The position numbers were made by a program, and so were the translations under genes. Below the pieces are notes generated by a model. It was given only the letters and a program-made list of their open reading frames with translations. It ran no database searches and was not told the origin of the DNA. Below, piece after piece: positions 23,893 through 32,483 of a DNA stretch of 64,000 nt; the first letter of the stretch is position 1, and every line of letters starts with the position of its first letter. Source of the DNA: Micromonospora echinospora (GTDB lineage: Bacteria; Actinomycetota; Actinomycetes; Mycobacteriales; Micromonosporaceae); the NCBI RefSeq assembly GCF_900091495.1, contig NZ_LT607413.1:4169001-4233000 (forward strand). Reading direction: 5' to 3'.

Positions 23893-24768
23893 TCAGCAGG
23901 TGGTGACGGTGAGGCCGTGGGCGGCGCGGATCACCCCGTGCAGCCGCTCGTCGGGGCGGACGGTGGCGCCGGGCCAGACCACCGAACGGGTCACCGCGCC
24001 GGCCACCACCGCGTCCGCGCCGACCACCGATCGTTCGCAGTGGCCGGTCACCGTGGCGGCCGGGTCGATCAGGTTGCCGTCCCCGGCAGCGTGCAGGTTC
24101 GCGGCGAGGTAGTCGCCGGGGGTGCCGGTGTCGTAGAAGGTGCCGGGAAAGGCCACCACCTCCAGCGCCCCGGCTGCCTCGGCGGGCCGCCAGACGGTCC
24201 GGACCAGGTCGCCGAAGGTCGGCGGCAGGTCACGGACCCGCTGCCAGGGCAGCAGGGAGAAACCGACGAACCGGTGGCCGCTGAAGGTGCCGGGTTCACG
24301 GGGGTCGGGCGCCGGCTGGCCGAGCAGGCGGACGGTCTCGCCGTCCCAGCCGTCGAGCAGGGCGGCGATGTCCGGACCGGGTGCGGCGTGCGGATCGGCC
24401 AGGTAGGCGTCCGCGTTGCCGACCAGTACGCCCCGGCCGGCGATCCAGTCCCGCAGGTTGCCGATCCCGCCGGCCGTACCGAGTGGATCGCCCGGCTCGA
24501 CCGAGAGGTGCGCGCGGGAGCCGACCCGGTCGACCACCTGCCCGCCGAGATAGCAGGCGTTCACCGCGACCGTGTCCGGGCCGGTCAGACCGAGGCCGGC
24601 GACCCGGGCCAGAGCCCGGCCCAGCAGCGTGACGTTGCCCACCGGGCAGAGTGCCTTGGGCACGTGTTCGGTCAGCGGGCGCAGCCGGGTGCCCTCCCCG
24701 GCGGCGAGCACCACCGCGCAGATCTCTCCGGAGGTGGTCACTCCGCGGGTCTCTCCGGAGGGGGTCAC
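23893..24768 (-). CDS. NTP transferase family nucleotidyltransferase (sugar-nucleotide pyrophosphorylase-like)
   Basis: The 291-residue protein has the classic nucleotide-sugar pyrophosphorylase signature near the N-terminus: AVVLAAGEGTRLRPLTEHVP followed by KALCPVGN (G-x-G-T-R and the PK lysine). Also present are GDPLGTAGGIGNL, the metal aspartate in VLVGNADAYL, and a C-terminal segment (DPAATVTGHCERSVVGADAV) resembling the start of a left-handed beta-helix. The product sugar nucleotide is not predictable. The GTG at 24768 overlaps the stop of the Nudix gene by 4 bp (GTGA), so both are translated from one message; an internal GTG 10 codons later is another possible start. Nudix plus pyrophosphorylase suggests nucleotide-sugar handling, but that is inference. 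Confidence 0.88.
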   Translation of the reverse strand: MTPSGETRGVTTSGEICAVVLAAGEGTRLRPLTEHVPKALCPVGNVTLLGRALARVAGLGLTGPDTVAVNACYLGGQVVDRVGSRAHLSVEPGDPLGTAGGIGNLRDWIAGRGVLVGNADAYLADPHAAPGPDIAALLDGWDGETVRLLGQPAPDPREPGTFSGHRFVGFSLLPWQRVRDLPPTFGDLVRTVWRPAEAAGALEVVAFPGTFYDTGTPGDYLAANLHAAGDGNLIDPAATVTGHCERSVVGADAVVAGAVTRSVVWPGATVRPDERLHGVIRAAHGLTVTTC

Positions 24769-25412
24769 GCTGCGGGCCGCCCGTCCGGCGGCTCCTGGCC
24801 GGACGGCGGTACCTGGTCCTCCGGTGGGCGCTGGCCGGACGGCGGGTCCTGGCCCTTCGACTGGTGCTTACCGGAGGGCGGGTGCTGGCTGGAGGGCGGG
24901 TCCTGGCCGGCAAGCGGTCCGATGCCGTAGTACCCGAGCAACCGGGCGGTGGCCCGGCTCAGCCTGGGCAGGTCGTCCAGCGGGTGCCAGGCGGCCTCGA
25001 AGACCTCCGCGCCGTCGACCACCAGTTCGGTCCGCGACGCCGGCACCTCCGCCTCGAAGACCACGTCCACCCAGCCCAGGGCGTGCACCACCGCGTTCGG
25101 CACGGCGGGACGCAACTGGTCGGGGGAGAGTCGGACCCCGGACTCCTCGGCCAGCTCGCGGGCCGCGCCCACCACCGGGGCCTCACCCCGGCGCAGCAGC
25201 CCGGCGGGGAGGCTCCAGCTGTGGCCGGGGGGCTGGCGCAGCAGCAGGAGGCGACCCGCGCCGTCCGCCTCGGCGTCCCGGACCAGGGTGACCGCGCCGA
25301 CGATGTACTTCGGCACGGCCAGCCGGACCAGCCGCCGGCGCAGAGACACCGGCAGGCGGTAGAAGGTCCGGTAGACGACGGCCCGGACGACTGCCCGGGA
25401 GCGGGGGATCAT
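24765..25412 (-). CDS. Nudix hydrolase with Pro/Gln-rich repetitive tail
   Basis: A 215-residue protein starting MIPRSRAVVRAVVYRTFYRL. The Nudix box is perfect, G-x5-E-x7-REUxEExGU, in GLLRRGEAPVVGAARELAEE followed by SGV. It hydrolyses some nucleoside diphosphate derivative; substrate unknown. The basic, aromatic N-terminal helix precedes the beta strand GAVTLVRDAEADG. The last 45 residues are a degenerate Pro/Ser/Gly/Gln repeat (QDPPSSQHPPSGKHQSKGQ..., DPPSGQRPPEDQVPPSGQ), encoded by imperfect DNA repeats at 24776-24916; this tail is not part of the fold and probably varies between strains. The stop overlaps the next gene. Confidence 0.9.
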   Translation of the reverse strand: MIPRSRAVVRAVVYRTFYRLPVSLRRRLVRLAVPKYIVGAVTLVRDAEADGAGRLLLLRQPPGHSWSLPAGLLRRGEAPVVGAARELAEESGVRLSPDQLRPAVPNAVVHALGWVDVVFEAEVPASRTELVVDGAEVFEAAWHPLDDLPRLSRATARLLGYYGIGPLAGQDPPSSQHPPSGKHQSKGQDPPSGQRPPEDQVPPSGQEPPDGRPAA

Positions 25413-25467
25413 GACTCCAGGTTAGTGGCCCCGGTGCGGTGGCCGGGTCACCGGGGGAGAGAATCCC

Positions 25468-27252
25468 TCACTGTCGGTGGTCGACCAGGTCGATGAGCTG
25501 CGTGACGACGGCGTCCGGGTCGAGCACCCGGTCGAAGACGGCGACCAACATCGTTTCCAGGTCGGGGTAGCCCAGTTCCTCGGAGAGCCGCAGCAGCGGC
25601 AGGTCGCTGGCCAGGCCCCGGTCGTGCCGGCGCAGCGCCAGCCCGATGGTGGCCCGGCCCAGGCGGACCTTGTCGGCGATCGAGATGCCCGGTTCGGTGT
25701 GCTCGGCGAACCACCGGTTGATCTGCATCTGGGCGTGGGGCGACTTGACGAAGTCCAGCCACTCGCGGCGGGGTCCCCGGGGGGCGGCCAGCGCGTCGAA
25801 GCCCTGGTCGTCGGTCTCGGTGAAGATCTCCACCACGTCGCCCTCGTCCAGTTCGGACGACAGCGGGGCGAGCCGACCGTTGATCTTCGCGGCGAGACAT
25901 CGGTCGCCCCGTTCGGTGCCCAGCTCGTACGCCAGGTCGACGGGCGTCGCGCCGGCCGGCAGCACGACCTGCCGCCCGTCGGCGAAGACCTGGATCTGGG
26001 CCTCGGCGAGGTCGCAACGCAACGAATGGAGGAACTGGTTCGGGTCGGGGGCGTCCTGCTCCCAGTCGAGCACCCGGCGCAGCCAGTCCAGCTGCCGGGC
26101 GCGTACCGCCGTCCCGTCGGTGCGGGGGAAGCGGAAGTCGGCGGCGACGCCGTACTCGGCCAGGCGGTGCATCTCCTCGGTGCGGATCAGCACCTCGACC
26201 GTGCGGTCCTGCGGGCCGCGCACCGTGGTGTGCAGCGAACGGTAGAGGTTGTTCTTCGGGGAGGCGATGAAGTCCTTGAAGCGGCCCGGCACCGGCCGCC
26301 AGAGCCCGTGCACCGCGCCGAGCGCCGCGTAACAGTCGGTGGCCGGGCCATCCACCACGATCGCGATCCGGGGCAGGTCGAACGGGACGGTGTCGCCCCG
26401 GGCCACGGTGTCCTTCCAGATCGAGTAGAGGTGGCGCGGGCGGGGGGCGACGGTGGCGTCGACCTTGCTGCGGCGCAGCGCCACCCGGCTCCGGGCGACC
26501 ACCTCGCGCAGGTACGCGTCCCAGCCCGGCCGGTCGTGCACGTGGCGCTGGATGCGGGTGTACTCCTCCGGCTGGAGGTGCAGCAGCACCACGTCGTCCA
26601 GCTCCCGTTTGAGGGCCTGGATGCCGAGCCGGTCGCAGAGCGGCACCAGCACGTCGAGGGTCTTGGTGGCGATCCGGTTGCGGGACGCCGCCGAGCGGAC
26701 GCCGAGGGTGCGCATGTTGTGCAGCCGGTCGGCCAGCTTGATGATGAGCACCCGGACGTCCTTGCCGGCCGCGATGATCATCTTGCGGGTGGTCTCCGCC
26801 TCGGCGGCCTTGCCGTAGAACGCCTTGTCGAACTTGGTGACCCCGTCGACCAGGTGCGCCACCTCGGGACCGAAGTCCTCGGCGAGCGCCTGGAGGGTGT
26901 AGCGGGTGTCCTCCACGGTGTCGTGCAGCAGCGCGGCGACCAGGGTGGTGGTGTCCATGCCGAGGTCGGCGCAGATCTCCGCCACCGCCAGCGGGTGGGT
27001 GATGTACGGCTCGCCGCTCTTGCGGAACTGGCCGCGGTGCATGTTCTCCGCGATGGAGTACGCCTTGCGCAGCACCGCCGTGTCGGCGCTGGGATGGATG
27101 CCGCGGTGCGCCCGGACCAGCGGGTTGACCGGGTCGTTGTCGGTGGTCGGCCAGGAGAGCAGGGACCGCAGTCGGCGGGCCAGCGGCAGCTCGCCGGCGG
27201 GTGTGGGAAGGGCGCCCCCCAGGGCGGCGCCGTGTCCGGCGTCGACGTCCAC
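25468..27252 (-). CDS. RSH-family (p)ppGpp hydrolase/synthetase (HD-synthetase-TGS, no ACT)
   Basis: Stringent-response protein of about 594 residues. Domains in order: HD hydrolase (about 70-240) with YITHPLAVAEICADLG, AALLHDTVEDT and IKLADRLHNMRTL, all metal and catalytic residues conserved; synthetase (about 280-400) with FDLPRIAIVVDG, GRFKDFIASPKNNLYRSLHT and VEVLIRT; then TGS (about 430-500). A C-terminal ACT domain is absent, so it is shorter than housekeeping RelA. In the synthetase the usual Arg of DLxxxR is Ala and PKxNGYQS-type residues are altered (NNLYRS), so synthesis may be weak. Start: GTG 27252 has GAGGAGG 8 nt upstream; GTG 27261 and 27315 are alternatives. Confidence 0.88.
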   Translation of the reverse strand: MDVDAGHGAALGGALPTPAGELPLARRLRSLLSWPTTDNDPVNPLVRAHRGIHPSADTAVLRKAYSIAENMHRGQFRKSGEPYITHPLAVAEICADLGMDTTTLVAALLHDTVEDTRYTLQALAEDFGPEVAHLVDGVTKFDKAFYGKAAEAETTRKMIIAAGKDVRVLIIKLADRLHNMRTLGVRSAASRNRIATKTLDVLVPLCDRLGIQALKRELDDVVLLHLQPEEYTRIQRHVHDRPGWDAYLREVVARSRVALRRSKVDATVAPRPRHLYSIWKDTVARGDTVPFDLPRIAIVVDGPATDCYAALGAVHGLWRPVPGRFKDFIASPKNNLYRSLHTTVRGPQDRTVEVLIRTEEMHRLAEYGVAADFRFPRTDGTAVRARQLDWLRRVLDWEQDAPDPNQFLHSLRCDLAEAQIQVFADGRQVVLPAGATPVDLAYELGTERGDRCLAAKINGRLAPLSSELDEGDVVEIFTETDDQGFDALAAPRGPRREWLDFVKSPHAQMQINRWFAEHTEPGISIADKVRLGRATIGLALRRHDRGLASDLPLLRLSEELGYPDLETMLVAVFDRVLDPDAVVTQLIDLVDHRQ

Positions 27253-27381
27253 CTGGGACACCTCCTCACCCCGGCCCCACGGCCGCCGGTGACCGGCGTC
27301 CGGGAGCAGGCCCACGAATCGGGCAGGACTGCACTTCTCTAACAGCCTATGTGAGGTGACGTCATCCGATCGGTTACTTGC

Positions 27382-29136
27382 TCATGGGCGTTCGGTCGAT
27401 AGTTGGGCCGACACCGCCTGATCTGCCTTCGTCAGCAGGGCCCGGAACCGGGCCGCACCGGCCACCGGGGAGGACCAACCGGCGGAGGACTCCACCAGCC
27501 TGGTCTCCGGTCGCTCCAACCAGGACAGGATGCGCTCGGTCTCCTCGGCGGTGGCCGCGGGGACCGGACCGTGCCCGGGGGAGACCGTCTCGGCGGTGGC
27601 CCGGATCACCTGCAACGTGGGTCGCGGGTGGACGCCCGGCGGGGAGACCCCGGCTCCGGCCAGCCGGCCGTGTCGCACCAGGGCCAGCTGCCAGCCGCCG
27701 CCGGGCGCGGGGTGCGCGGCGGCCAGCTCGGCGATCCGGGTCAGTCCGGCCAGCCGCTGCATCCGTACGGTCGCCCGGAGCACCGCCGCCAGCCGCGCGC
27801 GGACCACCGCCGCCTCCTCGTACCGCTGTGCCCCGGCGAGCGCCTCGATCCGGGCCAGCAGCGCGTCCACCACCGGCTGCGGGTCGGCGGCGGTGGCGGA
27901 GCGGAACGGCGCCGCCGCGCGGTGGTCGTACTCCTCGGGGGTGATCCGGTGTTCGCAGGGCGCCGGACAGCGACCCAGCTCGGCCAGCGCGCAGGCCGGT
28001 GTGACCGTGCGCAGCGAGAGCCGGTGGGTGCACTGACGCAGCGGCAGCGCGTCGTGGAACCCGGCCGCCGCCAGTTCCGCCGCCCGGCGGGAGCCGAACG
28101 GCCCCAGGTAGGCCACGTCGGCCGGGCCGATCTCCCGGACCACCGACAGGCGCGGGTACGGCCCGTCGGTGAGCTTGAGCCACAGCATCCGCTCGGGGAA
28201 CTTCGACCGCCGGTTGTACGGCGGGGCGTGCGCGGCGATCAGCCGCAGCTCGCGTACCTCGGCCTCCAGGGGGTGGGCGCACTCGACCGCCTCCACCCGT
28301 TCGGCGGCGGCCAGCATCTCCGACATCCGGGCCCGCTTCTCGGCGGCGGTGAAGTAGCTGCGCACCCGGGTGGCGATGTCGCCGGAGGTGCCGACGTAGA
28401 GCGGCCGGTCGTCGGCGGCCCGGAAGATGTAGACCCCGGGGGCCTTGGGTAGCCCGTCGGCGAGGTAGCGCTTGCGGCGCTGGGTGGGGGTGACCGCCCG
28501 GGCGAACTCGATCGCCTCGCCCAGGGTGTGCACCCGGTGCCCGCCGAGCCGGCCGATCAGCCCGTGTAGCACGTCCACCGTCGCCCGGGCGTCGTCCAGC
28601 GCCCGGTGGTTCGGCTGGGTGGCGGTGCGGAAGTACGCGGCGAGGGTGCCCAGCTTGCGGTTGGGCACCTCGTCGCGGGTGAGCACCCGGCGGGCGAGCG
28701 CGGCGGTGTCGAGCACCCGGGGGTTGGGCCAGCGGTGGCCGTGTTTCGCGCAGGCGGCCTTGAGGAAACCCACGTCGTACGGCGCGTTGTGGGCGACCAG
28801 CACCGCGTCGGCGAGGAACTCCAGGAAGCTCGGCAGCACCGCCTCGATCGGGGGCGCCGGCAGCAGCATCGCCTCGGTGATGCCGGTGAGCACGGTGATG
28901 AACGCCGGGATCGGCTGCCCGGGGTTGACCAGGGTGCCGAGCACCCCCAGCTCCTCGCCGCCCCGGACCTTCACCGCGCCGATCTCGGTGATCCCGCCGC
29001 CGTCCGGCGCCCCGCCGGTGGTCTCCAGGTCGACCACGACGAAGGTCACCGCGTGCAGCGGGAGATCGGGATCCGTCCCCTCGCCGGCCGGACCCAGCCC
29101 GGCCAGCGTCTCCTGCACGTATTCCCCTGCGGTCAC
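27382..29136 (-). CDS. DEDD exonuclease fused to GIY-YIG (UvrC-like) nuclease
   Basis: A 584-residue two-domain nuclease. An N-terminal DnaQ-type DEDDh exonuclease (about residues 30-200) shows FVVVDLETTG, HNAPYDVGFL and HRALDDARATVDVL. A GIY-YIG domain follows (about 225-310: PGVYIFRAADDRPLYVGTSG). The C-terminal half has UvrC-like cysteines (CTHRL, CALAELGRCPAPCEHRI) and a UVR-like helical hairpin (ALAGAQRYEEAAVVRARLA). The M. tuberculosis homologue is Rv2191. It likely acts in DNA repair, excising and degrading near lesions, but no member I know has a settled role. GTG 29136 was chosen because ETLAGLG begins the family-like sequence; the gene is divergent from the NYN gene at 29265. Confidence 0.92.
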   Translation of the reverse strand: MTAGEYVQETLAGLGPAGEGTDPDLPLHAVTFVVVDLETTGGAPDGGGITEIGAVKVRGGEELGVLGTLVNPGQPIPAFITVLTGITEAMLLPAPPIEAVLPSFLEFLADAVLVAHNAPYDVGFLKAACAKHGHRWPNPRVLDTAALARRVLTRDEVPNRKLGTLAAYFRTATQPNHRALDDARATVDVLHGLIGRLGGHRVHTLGEAIEFARAVTPTQRRKRYLADGLPKAPGVYIFRAADDRPLYVGTSGDIATRVRSYFTAAEKRARMSEMLAAAERVEAVECAHPLEAEVRELRLIAAHAPPYNRRSKFPERMLWLKLTDGPYPRLSVVREIGPADVAYLGPFGSRRAAELAAAGFHDALPLRQCTHRLSLRTVTPACALAELGRCPAPCEHRITPEEYDHRAAAPFRSATAADPQPVVDALLARIEALAGAQRYEEAAVVRARLAAVLRATVRMQRLAGLTRIAELAAAHPAPGGGWQLALVRHGRLAGAGVSPPGVHPRPTLQVIRATAETVSPGHGPVPAATAEETERILSWLERPETRLVESSAGWSSPVAGAARFRALLTKADQAVSAQLSTERP

Positions 29137-29264
29137 GCCTCGGCACGGTAGTGCCCTGGTCCGACACTCCCGCAACACGTGCCCCGGGCGTTACCACGCG
29201 ACTAGGATGAGAGATCGGCTCACTCACCGGGCGGTGGGCCCGCTCGCGGTGGGAGACTTGCCAC

Positions 29265-30692
29265 ATGCCCCTCACCGAGCCGTACGACGACCACACCCCC
29301 GACCCGGGGACGGTCGCCACGGGGCTCGACGCCGCCGATGGCGGCGAAGACACGGCTGCGCGCACGCCGGAGGCGGGGAGTTCGGAACCCGAGCCGGTGC
29401 TGCCCGAGCCGGTCCGGCAGCGGATCGTCGCGCTGACCGCGGCGGTGCTGCCCGGCCTGCCGGCCGACGAGGTTCCCGTGCCGCTGCGCCGGGTGGCCAA
29501 GTTCGCCCCCAACCGGCGTGCCCGGCTCGGTGCGCCGGCCATCGCCGCCCAGCTCACCGCCGATCCGCTGTTCCGGCAACGGGTCACCGCCCGGGTGCTC
29601 GCCGACGCCGGTGACCTCGGTGCCGCCGTGGTCGAGGGGACGGCCCCGGCCGCCGCCGACCCGGTCGAGGTGGCCGCGCTGGCGTACCTCGCCCGCCCGG
29701 CGGGCTGGCGTGACCTGGTCGACGCCAGCGGCGCGGCGGTACGCGCCGAGGCGGACAGCGCGGTCGTCGCCGAACTGGTCCGCGAGGCCGAACAGCGGGC
29801 CACCCGGGCCGAACACGACCGGGCCGTGGCCCGGGTGGAGGCGGAGAAGCTCCGCGACGAACTGGCCCGGGTCCGCGACGAGCTGGGCCAGCTCCGCGAG
29901 GAGCACCGGGTGCTGGCCCGGACGCTGCGTGAGACCCAGTCCCGGGAACGCCGGGCCAACGAGCTGCTCGCCACCGAACGGGGCCGGGCCAGCCGGGCCG
30001 CCGCGGACGCCGACGCCGAGCTGCGCCGGGTCCGGACCCGGCTGGCCGAGGCGGAGGCCGTCGCCGGTGTCGCCCGAGCCAGCGCCAAGGAGGCCCGGTC
30101 GGTCGACGACGCGAAGCTCTGGCTGCTGCTGGAGACGATCGGCCAGGCCGCCGTCGGTCTGCGCCGGGAACTGGCCCTGGACCCGGTGGACCGGCTCCCC
30201 GCCGACTTCGTCGCCGACGCCTTCGCCGACCAGCCCACCGCCGCCCCGGCCGGCCCGTCCGCGCGGGCCCGGGACACCGACGACCCGGCCCGGCTGGACC
30301 AGCTGCTCGCCCTGCCCAAGGCGCACCTGGTGGTGGACGGCTACAACGTGACCAAGCGTGGGTTCGGCGAGATGTCCCTGGAACAGCAGCGCAAGCGGCT
30401 GATCACCGGGCTGGGCGGGATCGCCGCGCAGACCGGGGACGAGGTGACCGTGGTCTTCGACGGCGCGGAGCGGATGCACGGGCTGCCGCCGACGCCGCGC
30501 GGGGTGCGGGTGCTCTTCTCCCGCAAGGGGGAGACCGCCGACGAGTTGATTCGCCGGCTGGTCCGGGCCGAGCCGCCGGGGCGTCCGGTGGTGGTGGTCT
30601 CCTCCGACCGGGAGGTCGCCGACGGCGTCCGGCGGCACGGGGCCTACCCCCTCGGCGCGGACGCGCTGCTGCGCCGCCTGGCCCGTTCCTGA
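29265..30692 (+). CDS. NYN (YacP-like) ribonuclease-domain protein
   Basis: A 475-residue protein beginning MPLTEPYDDHTPDPGTVATG. The first 60 residues are acidic and disordered; residues about 60-170 form an alpha-rich domain; residues about 165-285 are a long charged coiled coil (AEKLRDELARVRDELGQLRE). The C-terminal 150 residues carry the NYN/YacP (PF05991) nuclease fold: HLVVDGYNVTKRG with the metal aspartate, then TVVFDGAERMHG and RPVVVVSSDREVADGVRRHG. YacP proteins cleave RNA in B. subtilis (Rae1). Homologues with this coiled-coil layout are common in actinobacteria and are labelled RNA-binding. Function here is probably RNA turnover. Confidence 0.88.
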   Translation: MPLTEPYDDHTPDPGTVATGLDAADGGEDTAARTPEAGSSEPEPVLPEPVRQRIVALTAAVLPGLPADEVPVPLRRVAKFAPNRRARLGAPAIAAQLTADPLFRQRVTARVLADAGDLGAAVVEGTAPAAADPVEVAALAYLARPAGWRDLVDASGAAVRAEADSAVVAELVREAEQRATRAEHDRAVARVEAEKLRDELARVRDELGQLREEHRVLARTLRETQSRERRANELLATERGRASRAAADADAELRRVRTRLAEAEAVAGVARASAKEARSVDDAKLWLLLETIGQAAVGLRRELALDPVDRLPADFVADAFADQPTAAPAGPSARARDTDDPARLDQLLALPKAHLVVDGYNVTKRGFGEMSLEQQRKRLITGLGGIAAQTGDEVTVVFDGAERMHGLPPTPRGVRVLFSRKGETADELIRRLVRAEPPGRPVVVVSSDREVADGVRRHGAYPLGADALLRRLARS

Positions 30693-30875
30693 GCGACCGG
30701 CGCGAACCTGTCGTACCCCCGGCGTAGCGTCGGGGTCACCGACGGTGCCCGTGGCCGCCGGTGTCCGGGTGGCGGTGTCGCGGTGGCCGGTGTCCGGAGG
30801 GCTGGGTGGTTGGAAGGTCGGGAGGCCGCGCGGCGGTCGCCCGGGTGCCGCACCGCACCGCTTCGGGAGGAAGCC

Positions 30876-31085
30876 ATGCTCATCGACTGCGCCAGATGCG
30901 AGATCCGACACCGTGGCTGTGCCGACTGCCTGGTCACCGTGCTGTTCGACACGCCGGAACAGGTCGCCGGGCTCGGCGCCGCCGAGCAGCACGCGGTCGA
31001 GGTCCTCGCCCGCGCCGGCTTCGAGGTCGAGATCCTCCCGGCGACCGTCCCGGCCGCGCCCGTCCGTCCGTTCCGCGCCGCGTAG
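30876..31085 (+). CDS. Small cysteine-rich protein of unknown function
   Basis: A 69-residue protein, MLIDCARCEIRHRGCADCLV, then VTVLFDTPEQVAGLGAAEQHA and a helical end. Four cysteines in CARC...CADC look like a zinc knuckle near the N-terminus. ATG 30876 is preceded by a strong ribosome site (GGGAGGAAGCC). I recognise this as a recurring small actinobacterial protein but know of no function. It lies alone between the NYN gene and an M48 protease. Confidence 0.8.
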   Translation: MLIDCARCEIRHRGCADCLVTVLFDTPEQVAGLGAAEQHAVEVLARAGFEVEILPATVPAAPVRPFRAA

Positions 31086-31223
31086 CATCGCCCGGGCCCT
31101 GGCCGGATCGACCCGTCCGGGCCACTTTCCACCGAGATCTCCGCCCGCTCCGGCCGGGCCCTAGGATGGGCGGTCACGGCGAGAGGGAGACGGCATGGTT
31201 CGGGTACGCGGCGGGGCACGCCG

Positions 31224-32483
31224 GTGAGCCCGCGCGGCTGGGCGGTGCTCACCCTCGCGGTCCTGGTCACCGCCGGACTGCTCACCGTGGCGCTGCTGAT
31301 CCCGTGGCACCGCCCGCCCGCGCCCCGCGCCGACCAGCTCGCCGCCCTGCGGGATCTCCCCGTCGACCAGGTGGAGCGGGCCCGTGAGTTCCGTGCCGCG
31401 CTGCGCCCCGGCGGCTGGGCCGCCCTGGCCGTCGGGCTGCTGGTGGCGCTCCTGCTCGGGCTCACCCCGCTGGGCGCGCGCCTGGTCGAGCTGGCCGGGC
31501 GCCCCTTCGGCGGGCACTGGACCGCCGAGGCGCTGGCCGGCGGGCTCGCCGTGGTGCTCGTCGCCGACCTGGTCACCCTTCCGTTCGCCGCGTGGCGGCA
31601 GGCGGTCCTCACCCGGTACGGGATGAGCACCCACGGCTGGGGTGGCTGGACGGTCGACCTGCTCAAGTCGTACGCGCTCAGCGCGGTCGTCGGCGCGGTC
31701 GCGCTGCTCGGCTTCTACACCGTGCTCCGGCTCGCCCCCCGCTGGTGGTGGGCGTTCGGGGCGGCCGGCGCGGCCGGGCTGGTGCTGCTCCTCTCCTTCG
31801 CCCTGCCGGTGCTGGTCGAACCGGTCTTCAACCGGTTCACGCCGATGGAGCCCGGCCCGCTGCGGACCGAGGTGATGGACCTCGCCGCCCGCGACGGCGT
31901 GCCGGTCCGCGACGTGCTGGTCGCCGACGCCTCCCGACGCACCCGCGCGGTCAACGCCTACGTCTCCGGCTTCGGCCCGACCCGCCGGATCGTCGTCTAC
32001 GACACGCTGCTGCGGGAGGCGACGCCGGCGGAGGTGACCAGCGTCGTCGCCCACGAGCTGTCCCACGCCCGGCACCGGGACGTGCTGGTCGGCACGGTCA
32101 CCGGCGCGCTCGGCGCGGCGGCGGCGGTGATCGTCCTCTACCTGCTCGGCTCGGCCGGCGGGCTGCTGCGCCTGGCCGGGGTCGACTCGATCCGGGACCC
32201 CCGGGCGTTCCCGCTGCTGCTCGCGCTGGTCACCCTGGTCGGGGTGGTGAGCACACCGGTCCAGGCGATGCTGTCCCGCCGCGTCGAGGCCCGGGCCGAC
32301 GCGCACGCGATGGCGCTCACCGGCGACCCGGCGACGTTCGAGGCGATGCAGCGCCGGTTGGCCGGGGCGAACCTCGCCGATCCCGATCCGCCCCGCTGGG
32401 AGTACCTCTACTCCGCGTCGCACCCGTCCACCGTGGAGCGGATGGCCGCCGCCCGCGCACACGCCAGGGAGACCGGCCGATGA
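31224..32483 (+). CDS. M48-family membrane metalloprotease (CAAX-protease type)
   Basis: Integral membrane zinc protease, 419 residues, GTG start at 31224. It has an M48 N-terminal membrane region with several helices (GWAALAVGLLVALLLGLTPL, LAGGLAVVLVADLVTLPFAA, ALSAVVGAVALLGFYTVLRL), the active-site motif VVAHELSHARHRDVL and the third zinc ligand in RRVEARADAHAMALTG. The order matches PF16491 plus Peptidase_M48, the STE24/CAAX-protease-like type. Bacteria seldom have prenylated CAAX substrates; these are probably quality-control proteases. The stop overlaps the pimB start by 4 bp (ATGA), so the two are coupled. Confidence 0.92.
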   Translation: MSPRGWAVLTLAVLVTAGLLTVALLIPWHRPPAPRADQLAALRDLPVDQVERAREFRAALRPGGWAALAVGLLVALLLGLTPLGARLVELAGRPFGGHWTAEALAGGLAVVLVADLVTLPFAAWRQAVLTRYGMSTHGWGGWTVDLLKSYALSAVVGAVALLGFYTVLRLAPRWWWAFGAAGAAGLVLLLSFALPVLVEPVFNRFTPMEPGPLRTEVMDLAARDGVPVRDVLVADASRRTRAVNAYVSGFGPTRRIVVYDTLLREATPAEVTSVVAHELSHARHRDVLVGTVTGALGAAAAVIVLYLLGSAGGLLRLAGVDSIRDPRAFPLLLALVTLVGVVSTPVQAMLSRRVEARADAHAMALTGDPATFEAMQRRLAGANLADPDPPRWEYLYSASHPSTVERMAAARAHARETGR

